Shown: positions 1 through 10,458 of the stretch, piece after piece
Layout of the letters: each line of letters opens with the position of its first letter
How positions within the stretch are numbered: the stretch's first letter is position 1
NCBI GenBank assembly: GCA_026122225.1
Contig: JANEZZ010000983.1
Span: forward strand, 1,240,001 to 1,304,000
From: Heloderma charlesbogerti
Lineage: Eukaryota > Chordata > Lepidosauria > Squamata > Helodermatidae
Length of the DNA stretch: 64,000 nucleotides
Direction: 5' to 3'
Made by a program: the position numbers and the translations under genes
The notes under the pieces: generated by a model
What the model was told of the DNA's origin: nothing
Seen by the model: only the letters and a program-made list of their open reading frames with translations
The model's database searches: none

Positions 1-52
1 GAAAGGCACCTAACAATCCGCAAAATGTAGATAGAAAATCCGTACATCTTCA
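1..52 (+). mobile_element. Right end of a short TAGGGATG-family hAT-like element (partial)
   Basis: This is the terminal part of the short non-hairpin family seen complete at 41987-42401. It shares the run 'aaaggcacctaacaatccgc' with only small differences and ends in 'ccgtacatctt', a decayed form of the usual GTACATCCCTA end. The rest of the copy lies outside the window. No target duplication can be checked. Confidence 0.6.
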
Positions 53-72
53 CATAGGAGGTTTGAAAGTCA

Positions 73-578
73 GGAACGCCATTCACGTTCCTTATTTGGT
101 CGCTGTAGTCTACATAAAGGTTACGTAGACTACGGCGAAAATAAGGACAACGCTATTTGCGTTGCCCTTATTTTCGCCGTAGTCTACGTAAAGATTTACG
201 TAGATTACAGCGACCAAATAAGGAACGCGAATGGCGGCTCCCTATGGGGGCTGCCATTTGCGTACGCGTTTTTTTTTTTTTAAAGTCACCCGTGATAGGC
301 TACGTGACGATTAACGTAGCCTATCATGGCTGACTTTGCAGATCTAGCCGTGATAGGCTACGTAAATCATCATGTAGCCTATCACGGGGGCGTTTTTTTA
401 AAAAACTTTTTATTTCGCGGCCGGGTGAGGCGAGGCGCCTCCTCCCCGGCCTGAATTTCGGCCGGGCGAGGCGGGAAGCCTCCCCCCCCGGCCTGAACTT
501 CGGGGGGAGCAGCGAAGCACCTCCCCCCCACTGCGAAGCAAGCTGCGAGACCAGGTAAGTGACTTTCGTGCACCCCTA
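73..578 (+). mobile_element. Fold-back hAT-like element, copy 1 (left part missing)
   Basis: The copy begins inside the central palindrome, with AGTCTACGTAAA-type hairpins near 105-135 and 178-210. Two GATAGGCTACGT-type hairpins follow (294-330, 349-387), then the GC-rich right arm with repeated GGCCTGAATTTCGGCCGGG units, and the end 'cacccctag'. The donor-like CAGGTAAGT at 552-560 matches the 5' splice-site consensus at all nine positions. The left arm and left target duplication are absent, so this is a truncated copy or one recombined with its neighbour. Confidence 0.85.
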
Positions 579-1070
579 GCAAGGAGCTGGCAAATGTAGG
601 TGTTACACTTGCCAGACAGCCAGTGAGAATTCTTATAGCAAGAACTGCTATAAATCCTTCTCATCTGGGTTAATTTGCAGAGTTCCTGTGATGCTGGAAG
701 CACTTGATTCTCAGGAACCTCAGGCTGCCAAGTGAGTGCACCACTCAGCTTATTTCAGAATTCGACACTGCCTTTGTTCTGGGGTCCCAGGGGTTGATCA
801 TGGAGTTATCCTGTGGCATAGGTGATACCCAGACATGGGGTAAGAGTTCTATATCTAAGTCAATGAAATCAGAAGGATCCTAGAATGGGACATTCTTCAT
901 CGCTGCTATTCTGGGAGCCCAAGGAGTTGCCAGCTCCTCCTGGTCCCAGCAGAGACTCAGGTGTGTGTGGGGTTCCCCCACCCTTCCCAAGACATTCCAT
1001 TCCAACTGACTCAAGCTCTTTGGGTAGAACATGACACCCTTTGGGCTTGTTCCCCTGACCACTATCCTGA
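579..1070. other. No recognised feature
   Basis: I see no gene, open frame with family character, or repeat that I can name in this stretch. It has ordinary base composition. Confidence 0.5.
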
Positions 1071-1313
1071 TCATAAGAACATGAGAAGAGCCATGCTGGA
1101 TCAGACCAAGGGTCCATCTAGTTCAGCATTCTGTTCACACAGTGGTCAACCAGGTGTTGATCAGGAACCCACAGCAGGACACCAGTGCAACAGCGCCCTC
1201 CAGCCCAGGTTCCCCAGCAACTGTTGTACAAAGGCATACTACCTCTGGTACTGGAGGTGGCTCATAGATATCAGGACTGGCAGCTATTGATAGACTTGTC
1301 CTCCAGGAATGTG

Positions 1314-2292
1314 TAGGGATGGCGGAGAATTTCTCCACGAATCTTTGGGAGGCCGAGTGCCGATGCATTCGGACCCCCGAAAGTGTTGGGGAAATACTCC
1401 GCCGGCCCCCCGCCCCCCCCGGGATGGGACTTACCTTCGGCGAATGTCCCTCCTGGCGGTGGGTCCTGGCGGCGTTTTGGCGGTGTTTCGGCGGCGTTTC
1501 GGCGGGGGCGGCGGCCAGTCTCCTGACCGGCTGCCGCCGCCGCCATTACAAAATAAAAAAGTACAGTAAAAAAACAACAACACACACCCGTGATAGGCTA
1601 CGTGATGATATTCGTAGCCTATCATGGCTAGATTTCCAAAGTCAGCCATGATAGGCTATGTAAATCATCACGTAGCCTATCACGGGTGACTTTGGGGGGG
1701 AAAAAAAAAGCGCGTATGCAAATGGTGGTGCCCCATGGGTGCCGCCATTTGCATTCCTTATTTGGACAGGGGTAGTCTACGTAAAGATTTACGTAGACTA
1801 CAGTGAAAATAAGGGAACACTATTTGTGTTGCCCGTATTTTTGCCATAGTCTACGTAAATCTTTACGTAGACTAGACGTGCCAAAATAAGGAACGCAAAT
1901 GGCGGCGCCCATGGGGCTTTTTTTTTTTTGCGTATGCGCTTTCCCCCCCCCCAAAATCACCCGTGATAGGCTACATGACGATTTACATAGCCTATCATGG
2001 CTGACTTTGGAAATCTAGCCGTGATAGGCTACGCAAATCATTATGTAGCCTATCACGGGTGTGTGTTGTTTTTTTTTTACTTTTTTTTTTTGCAGCCGGG
2101 GAGACGGGGTGCTCCTCCCTGGCCTGAATTTTGCCGGCAAGGGATGGGGCGCCTCCCCCCCAGCCTGAATTTCAGCTGGGTGAGGCGGGACGCCTCCCCC
2201 CCTCGCCTGAACTTCAGGGGGAGAACCGAAGTTCCTCCCCCCCACCGCGAAGCAAGCTGCGGGACAAGGTAAGTCCCTTTTGTCCATCCCTA
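1314..2292 (+). mobile_element. Fold-back hAT-like element, copy 2 (complete)
   Basis: Termini are TAGGGATGG and CCATCCCTA. The flanking 8-bp duplication GGAATGTG (1306-1313 and 2293-2300) is perfect. The left arm is a terminal hairpin (about 1322-1415). Two GATAGGCTACG-type hairpins follow at 1590-1627 and 1648-1686, two AGTCTACGTAAA-type hairpins at 1773-1801 and 1846-1875, and two more of the first type at 1963-2001 and 2019-2060. A GC-rich right arm closes the element. Outward donor-like motifs lie at 1429-1437 (reverse) and 2266-2274. There is no credible protein. Confidence 0.95.
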
Positions 2293-2310
2293 GGAATGTG
2301 TCAACCCCCC

Positions 2311-3051
2311 TGTGAGGGTTTGAGGCCTACAGAGGCACAGAAAAAATATTCAGGCTTAGAGGCCTGGAGTTCTTGGTTGGGAGGGGGTATCCCTGAGAGG
2401 AGTAGTTTTTTCCCCAAGTTCAGTGTCAGTTTCATTTCCCCAGTTAAGTTTAATTTCTTCAGGTTTGAAGCAGTACTTTCAGTTTTGAGGGAGGAAGGTA
2501 TATACAGAGAGCAAGATTGCCAGTAAGAGTAGAGTCAGAAGACCAGAGCAGGAAGAAGCAGCCTGGAGAAGACTAAGTATAGCTAGGGTAAAGGAACTTG
2601 TGTTTTGCAACTTCTATTTTCTCTGAATGACTTTTGTTATCACTCACCTCTATTGTGTAAGTACCTTTAGTTGTGACATGCTAGCTTTAATTTATCAGTA
2701 AACTGCTGTGGTTAAGCCTGTGTTTAGAGTGTCTGTCACTCCACATCTACAGCCTAAACTGCACATTACTGGAAAGGGGAAGGTAAAAGAAGGAATGTGG
2801 GACCCTTAAGGAGACAAGAGATCCTTAAGGATGAGCAAAGGGCTGGATGCGCCTGATCTCATCTGATCTCAGAAGATAAACAGGGTCAGCCCTGGTTAAT
2901 ACTTGGATGGGAGACCATCTGGGAATCAGGCTTCCTGCACTGAGTAGGGGGTTGGACTCGATGGTCTTGTAGGCCCCTTCCAACCCTATGATTCTATGAG
3001 GTTCTACGAGGAGTTGTTCAGGGGGTTGAAGTCATAAGGGGAACCTTGACT
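2311..3051 (+). mobile_element. Solo LTR (same family as 60744-61316), carrying a nested SINE
   Basis: It starts TGTGAGGGTTTGAGG and aligns throughout with the solo LTR at 60744, apart from a SINE inserted at about 2833-3009. A TATA-like ggtatatac lies near 2495, at the same place as ggtataaaa in the other copy. The end is decayed (GACT in place of GACA). The 5-bp flanks are ccccc (2306-2310) and cctcc (3052-3056), 4 of 5 alike. It sits inside the CR1. No internal retroviral sequence is adjacent, so this is a recombined solo LTR. Confidence 0.8.
2833..3009 (+). mobile_element. 5S rRNA-derived SINE with a CR1-type 3' tail
   Basis: The head (about 2850-2925) reads as a 5S rRNA gene, with 'cctgatctcatctgatctc' followed by 'tacttggatgggagacc', the internal RNA polymerase III promoter region. 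The tail, 'aggccccttccaaccctatg' plus ATTCTATGA, is a CR1 3' end, which suggests CR1 machinery mobilised it. Alignment with the empty LTR at 60744 places the insertion right after 'ccttaagga'. The short repeat AGGA at the edges may be the target duplication. It is not a functional 5S gene. Confidence 0.85.
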
Positions 3052-3256
3052 CCTCCTTTTAAAGCCATCCAAATTAGTGGCCATCACTATATCTTGGGGT
3101 AGCAAATTCCATAGTTTATGCGCTGTGTGGAGAAGTACTTGCTTTTATCTTCCCTGAATCTCCCAGCAATCAGCTTCATGGAATGACCCCAGGTTCTAGT
3201 ATTATGAGAGAGGGAGAAAAAAATGTCTCCTTATCCACATTCTCTCTCTAGGAGGA

Positions 3257-6227
3257 GGTGTTCTTAGAAAAATACATTTTCTATGTCTTGAGGGGAGCAA
3301 GCTCTTTCTCCCACCCTGTCTCCCCCTCCCTCCTCTCTCTCACACACAGTTCTCAGCTGCTGCTGTTCCTCCTCATACATACACACATGGGGGATGGGGG
3401 GGGGGACCTTGGCTGGGGAAGTCAGCCAGTCTAGTTCTACAGCAAACACCTACATGTGTGTGTATGTGTGTGTATTTAGTGGGTGGGTGGGGGACTCACC
3501 ACAGGTCTCTTTCCAAATACCCACAAAACCCTGGCATCTGCTCAGTGAAATTCTAATGCTTTATCTTGTTATCACACTATTTTTGCCTACCAATGGAAAG
3601 CAAGCAAACTATTTCTTAATAATCACAGATCTACCCTCTATCTTGATAGAGAAACAAAATATGCAATTGTACACCTCTATCAGTATTTCATCTATGGCTG
3701 AGTAAAACCACAGGCTGAATGAATGAGTGGTTAATAAAATAAATACCAAATGCCTGGCTGGTTGAGTTCCCAAGAGATCAAAAGCAATTGCAGGTCTGAT
3801 AGGAAAATGTATGAGTATGGGTAAGCTTCATACAATTTCTGTTTCCTGAGCAAAAGCACCCTATCCAAACAATTGCTCTGGAAGAACTGATATGAAACGA
3901 TGTTAAACAAAACATATCACAGGTGAATGTCACAAAATGCGTTGTAGGCAAGGAATATTTGCCAAGGCCAGCACATATACTAGTGTCATTATTCCTGGGT
4001 TAGGGTAGGCTGGGGTTTGTATGGGAGAAAAAAAAAATCAGTAAAAGTATATTGAGCATGACCCAAACATCTTTTTTTCCTACTGCAACATGCTCCAGAG
4101 GCATTCAAAAGACAAAATATGTAATTGTTACTTTGGAAAATAATTTCATTAACCTGGTCCAGATATTGTCATACACAAATAGATGCGGGCTGTTGGAAGT
4201 AGAGGGAAAGGGGTGTGCATGAGAGAGACTGGAATCAGCTCACTATTCCCCAAGAAAAGAGAAAAGCCATCCTCTGTTCATCTCTTGGCTTGCTTGGGGT
4301 CAAGTAGAATCGAATTTTTGTGCACTGGTTGCCCTCACTGGATCATGGCACTAGAATAAAACTAGAATATCACACCCTAAAGTTGATAGGCCTTCTGGAC
4401 TGTGAGCACGCCTGGGATGAGCTGTCTTGGACTGTGAGTCTTCATCCAAGATTATCTCAAATGCCCCAGGGACTGGAATAGCTTCCAGTTAGAGATATAC
4501 CTGGCCTGCTCAATGCCTGCTTTTATGTGGCAAAGAAATTTTAATTACAATGCAACCCTATACACATCTGCTTGGATGTAAACCCCTTTGGGTTCAATGG
4601 AACTTATATGTATGTGCATGTATAGGACTGCAGCCTAGGTGTTTAAAGGGTCCTGACAGATATAGCATTTGCTGCTGTTTTTAGCTGCTGTTCTTTTAAT
4701 GGTCACTGTTTTCATTGAATATTTGATCATTGGCTGCATTTTACTGAATCTTGAATTATTTTGATATTATGCAAGCTGCCCTAGATACAGTTGTTAAAAG
4801 CTGAGAATATAACAACAACAGCAATAGCAACATAACAATATCTTGTATAAATATACTGTATGCATGATGTGATGCCTTTAAAATCCTCTGCTCTGCCTCT
4901 GATTTCCCCCCTCCCGAGCCAGATCTAATTAGTCCAGGGGGCAGAATTACCTGCACCTCCCCTGACATTTCCTCTCTGTCTGTTCTCTCATACTCTGTGG
5001 GGTCCTCAGTTCTGTAAGAATTAAAAAAAAAAGTGATGTATTCCACTTCACAACTATCAAGTAGACCCACTGGGAATTTTAATGGGCATTTTTATGTTTA
5101 AATAGCTATTATATTATATTATTCCTCACCACAATAGATTTCATCTGGGTTTTGCTCCTAAGAATGGTCTTACAAACTCTGGAAGCACCATAAATCATTT
5201 GCAAAACACACACACAAAACAAAATTACACATGAAATACCACCCCCCCCCCCGTCTCAAGTGCAATGCTTTGTCTAGCCTGCTTGTTAAGGTGCACTTGG
5301 GGAAACTTTTGTCAGTGATATATCAGATAGATAGACAATTTCAGGTTGGAATGTGTTTATATAGTAGAGAAGAATAGGTAGCATGTAAAGTACAAGTCAA
5401 AAAACAACTTTTTGAAAAAAAAATCTGGGTGGAAATTGAAAGGGAGACATGTCATAACTGAGGGATGGCAGATATTTAAGATTTATTAAAACTGGGAGAA
5501 GACTGCATAACACTGAGAAAAATACCATATTTAGAAAAGCTAAATGTAGCAAATGAATGAATGAATCAGATATATGGCCAGTAAGTTACATTATATTCTG
5601 GCACCATTGTGAAAACCCATTGCTATTAAGTTGTTCTTTGATGTGTTCAATGATGTCCTTGATGGCCTTGTAGGCCCCTTCCAACCCTACTATACTATTC
5701 TATGATTCTATGTGTTCCCCTTAACTCATTAGCTGGAATTATCTATCTTTGATCCTGGTGACTTCTTTATGTATCATATGAGAGACTCAAGAATGGAATG
5801 TGACTTGCCAAAATTAATGAACTAATGCAATGCCAAGCCAGTGGAAATCCTGTCCAGTGAAATCAGAGTGGTATGGATTTCTACTGTCTGATACTGGCTT
5901 GGATGTGAAAATGGAACTCTTCAAGAGATGGGGTGCCCCTGTGTTAGGAAATGCTTCACATTTATAATGCATTTCTTGATGGTCAGATAAATGGGGGAAC
6001 CCCCCCCCCCACTTATGTGGAGCTATGTGTATGCACAGCAAAGCCACTGGATTAAGGTACAAGACCTCCTTTGTATAGCTTTTAAAGCAATGTGTACAGC
6101 TGTTGATGCAGCAGTAGCCCCTTTAAAGCGACAAAGCTGGATATAAGATTACCTCTAAGTGAGGCCTAATAGTTACATTTTATCTGCCTATATTTGGCAG
6201 TTGGTCAAGAGTCAGCCGAGTTGTTAC
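3257..6227. other. Mostly unrecognised intergenic sequence with minor repeats
   Basis: No gene is recognised. Minor items: a TG-rich run near 3450-3475; a decayed palindromic MITE with paired 'caaccctatacacatc' and 'gcatgtataggactgcag' near 4549-4640; an L2-like 3' tail ending in CAACAACAGC near 4640-4830; a C10 run at 5241; and an AATG run near 5555. Open frames here are short and have no family character. Confidence 0.5.
5637..5713 (+). mobile_element. CR1-type 3' end fragment
   Basis: The segment 'ggccttgtaggccccttcc' followed by ATTCTATGATTCTATG repeats the tail found on the 5S SINE near 2970-3000. It is either a short CR1 fragment or the tail of a 5S-type SINE whose head has been lost. 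Confidence 0.7.
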
Positions 6228-6681
6228 TAGGGATGGACATGTGCCCCCCCTGTCTGGGTTCTCTGGGCACCAGCGCAGCCCCTGCCCCTGCTCACCAGCC
6301 CCCTGGGCTACACTTGAGCCCCTCCCATGCTCGCCAAGCAGCCCGTAACTTACCCAGACTCCTCTGCCTCCGGAGCAATCACCATGTTTTTTTTTTAAAA
6401 ACATGGCTATCGCCAGTCTGTGTCCATAAACTTATATGCAAAAAGCACCGTGAATCACCTATATACTCTAGATTCGTGGCACTATTTTGTGTATATGTCT
6501 GTGGGCACAGACTTTCGATTGCCATGTTTTTTAAAAACATGGCGATCGCTGCGGAGGCAGACAGGCCTGGGTAAGTTGTGGGCTGCTTGCTGAACGTGGA
6601 AGGGCGATCCAGGGAGGGCTCGGTGGGCACATCTTGGATCAACGGATTTGTGGACCAAAATGGGTGCCCGCACCATACTTA
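6228..6681. mobile_element. hAT-like element with paired AAAACATGG hairpins
   Basis: The left end TAGGGATGGACATG resembles the fold-back family. The right end ACCATACTTA is a decayed inverted match. The flanks GTTGTTAC and GCTGTCAG agree at 5 of 8 positions. The body is an inverted repeat: a 'cctctgcctccgg' arm with ACCATG-T10-AAAACATGG at about 6365-6405 is mirrored by GCCATG-T6-AAAACATGG plus 'gcggaggcag' at about 6520-6560. GGTAAGT-like motifs again face outward on both sides ('aacttaccc' near 6347, 'gggtaagtt' near 6569). The core is unrelated in sequence to the main family. Confidence 0.6.
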
Positions 6682-6683
6682 GC

Positions 6684-7648
6684 TGTCAGAGGGTTTACAG
6701 TTAGCTCCAGTCATTTTTATATAAGGCAACAGAATAAAGAAAGAAAGGCTGTAATAGGTCCATTAGAAAACATTCTGTTTACTCTCCTTGGCTACTAAGT
6801 ATACGTAAGTCAATGGATTGGCAGTAAGACAGGTAGTAAAAGGTTACTGGTAGGAGGTTTCTGCTGGTAGTGTATAAAAGAGCAGACACAGCAATATTCA
6901 GAATCAGTCAGAGGAAGTCAGTTGGCTAGAGCCAAGCAGAGAAGAGCTGGAAGGAGGTGAAGGCACCTGCACAGCCTAAATGGAAAGGCTGAAGAGCTGA
7001 AATCATAGAAGGCAGAATTTGTGAAGATCTGCTAGGAGAGAATGACTTCATTAGCAGTTCTACAGGGACATTTCTGACCAGGTCATCAGCTGAAAGCAGT
7101 TGGCCTCAAGAAGCAATGAAACTTTAGGAGGAGACAAGGGAGAGACTTCTTCTGTGCCATGTCCTCAACAGCAAGTCCCTAACCAGAAGGAAGAGTTCAG
7201 AAGAAGATGAAGCCAGCTTGCCAGATGCAGAATATTAATCTTGGGAAACTGTGAGACTGCAGGAAGAAAGAGCTGAGAGACTTCTACAATTCTTTATCAT
7301 TATGAGTGAATTCCTGACCACAGGGAGGGTTCCAGGTTTAGACCTTTGAGTTACTTTGTGAGGGCTGACTGGGGTGGAGGTAGGAAAGGGGAAACTGGCA
7401 ATTGGTTTTTATTAAAGAACTGAACTAAGATAAAGCAACAGCTACTTCCTTGAAGTAATAAACCAGTAAAACATATTGACAAGGTCTAATCTGCTAAACA
7501 ATTAAACATCATTAAAGTGTTAATAAGTTTTAAATAAATAATATGCATGTTTTATTTTTGAAGTAAATCTCCTTGTCTACTTATCTACATGTACACCCCA
7601 CTATTGAATGAGTGTGTTATACTTATAAGTAGAATAAGGCTTTATTCA
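6684..7648 (+). mobile_element. Possible LTR (low confidence)
   Basis: The segment opens TGTCAGAGG and has a clear TATA-like 'gtataaaagagcagac' at about 6872, followed by a purine-rich region and several AATAAA-like signals after 7400. It can be read as ending ...TTTATTCA just before 'gtatggtggcagc', a motif often found at retroviral primer-binding regions. I see no second LTR, no target duplication and no coding remnant. The reading is inference. Confidence 0.3.
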
Positions 7649-7975
7649 GAATTGTATGGTGGCAGCAAAAAATAAGGGATAAGGAAACTGTATGGCAGTA
7701 TAATATTATAGTACTATTGGTGAGATCATAAGTACAGCCCATCCCATTTGGTGGCATTGGTGTGATAAGAAATCAAAACCTCTTCCACAGTGTGGAACAA
7801 GAAAAATAGTAGCAATCTTCTTTGCGTTTAATATCATTTCCCCAAATTCAATCATATAATTATTGTAAAAATACAGGAGAATGTCTGAATAACTGGTATT
7901 GGGAAAAGGATCATATACGTTACTATGATTAACTTATATATACACTAGTAGCAAGCTCTGGTGCTGGGTTATGAG

Positions 7976-8429
7976 TAGGGATGTTGGAGAAATCTGGAGA
8001 TTTCTCCAACAGAATCAAATGGGTTCAGATTTCTATGAATCTGACCCATGGATTTCACAGGGGACCAGCTTTTTCTGAGTCACATGGATTCCATGAACTT
8101 GTAGGATTTTGTTTTTGAACTTTCCGGAATTTTACGCAAATTTAGTTGTAGAATAATATGTAAAATTAAAAAACAACAACACTGCCCCAAAATGTGTATT
8201 TCGCCCATAGGCTAAAGCATGAAAATGCGCATTTGAGGGGGGATTTGCACATTTTTGGGCAGGGTTGCACATTTTCACAAGTGTGAATTTGGGCAAATGC
8301 AGATTTGCGCAAATTTGGGAAATTGGAAAAAAAATCCAATTCCATCAATGGGTGGACAATGGAACAAAAGGCACCTCAGAATCCATGAAACACAGATAGA
8401 ACAGATTTTACAAAATCCACACATCTCTA
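7976..8429 (+). mobile_element. Short TAGGGATG-family hAT-like element
   Basis: Termini are TAGGGATGTTGGAGAAATC and CATCTCTA. Flanks GTTATGAG (7968-7975) and GTTATGGC (8430-8437) match at 6 of 8. It relates to 41987-42401 through the conserved right part ('caatggaacaaaaggcacct'). The interior is AT-rich and lacks the GATAGGCTACG hairpins, but holds a small inverted repeat in the left arm ('ggagaaatctggagatttctcc' region). It is non-coding. Confidence 0.8.
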
Positions 8430-8840
8430 GTTATGGCAACTATGTACCAAAACAATGCTACTGAGAAACAAGGAGAGGGTATCAGCATGTTCAGGGGAAT
8501 ATTGAGGTTTGCAGAAACAGGGAAAAACATGCTAGGAAAAAAAAATCTAAGGGGGCAATTTGCACCCAATCAGCACATTGGTGACTAGCGTGTGTAGGGG
8601 CCATAGAATGTGTCTGTTGGGGTGGTGGATGGAAAACTGCTAGAAATGGAATGGAGTACCCTGGAAGAGGGCATGGCTGACTGGAACACTAAACAGGAGC
8701 ACTATGTACTGCAAGTTTTTGTTGCAGGTTCATCTTGAATACATATACTTTATGTACATTGGCTGCCAGTGCTAGGATGACAGGAAGAATGTAAAAGTTG
8801 CACATAGACTTGGAACTCTTTCCCTGAGTCATGATGTGAC

Positions 8841-9766
8841 TAGGGTTGGCGGAGAATTTCTCCCCGAAACTTCGGGGGGCCGAGCGCCAATGTGTTCGGC
8901 CCCCCGAACATGTTTCGGGGAGAAATTCTCCCCCCCGCCCCCCGCACCCCCCCCTGGGATGGGACTTACCTTTGGCGAATGTCCCTCCCGGAGGCGGGTC
9001 CGGCAGGCGGTTTGTCGGGTCTTCGTCAGGGGCGGGGGCGGCAGCCGATCTTTCGACTGGCTGCCGCCGCCGCCATTCCAATAAAAGAAAAAAAAAACGC
9101 CCCCGTGATAGGCTACGTGACGATTAACGTAGCCTATCACGGCTAGATTTGCAAAGTCAGCCATGATAGGCTACGTAAATCGTCACGTAGCCTATCACGG
9201 GTGACTTTAAAAAAAAAAAAAAAGCACGTATGGATAATGGCGGCCCCCATAGGGAGCCGCCATTCCCGTTCCTTATTTGGTCGCTGTAGTCTACGTAAAG
9301 GTTTATGTAGACTACGGCGAAAATAAGGGCAATGCAAATAGCGTTGCCCTTATTTTCGCCGTAGTCTACGTAAACCTTTACGTAGACTACGGCGACCAAA
9401 TAAGAAACGTGAATGGCAGCTCCCTATGGGGGCCGCCATTTGCATACGCACTTTTTTTTCTTTTTTTTTTAAAGTCACCCGTGATAGGCTAGGTGACGAT
9501 TTACGTAGCCTATCACAGCTGACTTTGCAGATCTAGCCGTGATAGGCTACGTTAATCGTCACGTAGCCTATCACAGGGGCGTTTTTTTAAAAAACTGTTT
9601 AGTTCATGGCCGGGCGAGGCGAGGCGCCTCCTCCCCGGCCTGAATTTCGGCTGGGCAAGGCGGGAAGCCTCCCCCCCGGCCTGAACTTCACGGGGGGAGC
9701 AGCAAAGCGCCTCCCCCCTAGCGCGAAAAGCTTCGAGGACAGGTAAGGGACTTTTGTGCACCCCTA
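8841..9766 (+). mobile_element. Fold-back hAT-like element, copy 3 (best reference copy)
   Basis: An identical 8-bp duplication GATGTGAC flanks it (8833-8840, 9767-9774). Order: terminal hairpin at 8850-8930 (paired arms 'gaaacttcggggggccga' and 'tcggccccccgaacatgttt'); GC-rich arm with a CAGCCGATC/GACTGGCTG stem near 9045; then an inverted repeat of about 480 bp centred near 9333. Each half of that repeat contains two GATAGGCTACG hairpins (9103-9140, 9160-9200; mirrored 9477-9515, 9536-9573), an A or T run, an AATGGCGGC...GCCGCCATT stem and an AGTCTACGTAAA hairpin (9287-9315; mirrored 9359-9390). A GC-rich right arm follows. Donor-like motifs face outward at 8964-8972 and 9740-9748. No open frame resembles a transposase, so it is non-autonomous. 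Confidence 0.96.
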
Positions 9767-9865
9767 GATGTGACCTGGGGCAAATCAGCTTCTCAGCAAT
9801 AAGTCCTCAATTGTAAAATGGGCTCTATATTTCAAGGTTGTTGTAAGCAAGACTGTAAAGAAGGT
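9767..9865 (+). mobile_element. MIR-like ancient SINE remnant
   Basis: The segment 'gatgtgacctggggcaaatc' followed by 'tgtaaaatgggctctatatt' and 'aaggttgttgtaagcaag' follows the order of the conserved MIR 3' half. If this is right, the fold-back copy at 8841-9766 landed inside an amniote-wide SINE. It is heavily decayed, and assignment is from remembered consensus only. Confidence 0.5.
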
Positions 9866-9911
9866 TGCATTTTCAAGTTCAGTAGATTTCTATGGGACAT
9901 TTAAGCATTTG

Positions 9912-10080
9912 CTTAAGGCTGCAATCCTATACCCACTTACCTGGGTATAGGTAAGTGGGAAGTAAGTCCCATTGGATGCAATGCAGTAGTGTTTGAGTTG
10001 ACATGCATAGGATTATGCTGTAAATCTCCCCCACTGAAATCAGTGGGAGTGAAAAGTGCTTACCCTTGGGTGGATCCTAT
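9912..10080. mobile_element. GCAATCCTAT-type palindromic MITE, decayed
   Basis: The segment starts 'taaggctgcaatcctat' and ends 'ggatcctatcctaaa'. Internal self-complementary pieces include 'acttacctgggtataggtaagt' (about 9934-9955) and 'cccccactgaaatcagtggg'. It belongs to the group of short elements with GGG(T/C)GCAATCCTAT ends seen at 22903, 54918 and elsewhere. Confidence 0.55.
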
Positions 10081-10458
10081 CCTAAAAATGTTGTATCCAT
10101 CTGAGATGCAGTAATAGCACCCTTAAAGGGAACAATATGCATTGCATCACTTTCTAGCAGCTCTTGGGGATTTTCCTGTTACTTTGGGAGGTGATTCTGT
10201 CAAAGCCCTAGTTTGATCTCTGGAGAAATGGCCAGGGCAGTTGATAAGATCATTCCTGAACATCCTCTCCCATGGAGCGGAGCCAAGCAAGCCCCCTGGT
10301 TTTCCAGTATGCTGTGGGTGATGAAACAAGTGGGATGTTGACTAGAGTGGCGTTGGCGGGAAATTCGGAACGAGTGCGATTGAACACGGGCTAATGCTTA
10401 TTGAAAGCCTATTTTGGGCCAATGAGGGTGGCGAAGAAATCGTCCTTCTCTGCCACCG

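Larger units (their letters stand above)
1071..3256 (-). mobile_element. CR1 LINE 3' part, interrupted by two later insertions
   Basis: CR1-type sequence lies in reverse at 1071-1313, 2293-2310 and 3052-3256. The characteristic reptilian block 'gagccatgctggatcagacc' near 1090 is repeated at 11526 in a second CR1. The block after 3055 ('ttttaaagccatccaaatt' and the following text) matches 11770 onward in that copy. A fold-back element (1314-2292) and a solo LTR (2311-3051) split it. The 3' end is at the left, where a decayed TAAGAACA tail is visible. It is a 3' fragment with no coding capacity, so it is older than both insertions. Confidence 0.85.

Noticed and set aside
1431..2272. Open frames giving peptides like MADFGNLAVIGY...VAYHG, repeated in many places on both strands
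   Set aside because: They are translations of the GATAGGCTACG hairpins; the same peptide appears from both strands because the DNA is palindromic. They share no domain with any transposase.
2850..2925. A functional 5S rRNA gene
   Set aside because: Only part of the 5S sequence is present, with substitutions, and it is fused to a CR1 tail; it is a SINE head.
6194..6574. A 126-codon open frame as a candidate host gene
   Set aside because: It spans the terminal and hairpin parts of the hAT-like element at 6228-6681, and the peptide mirrors between strands.
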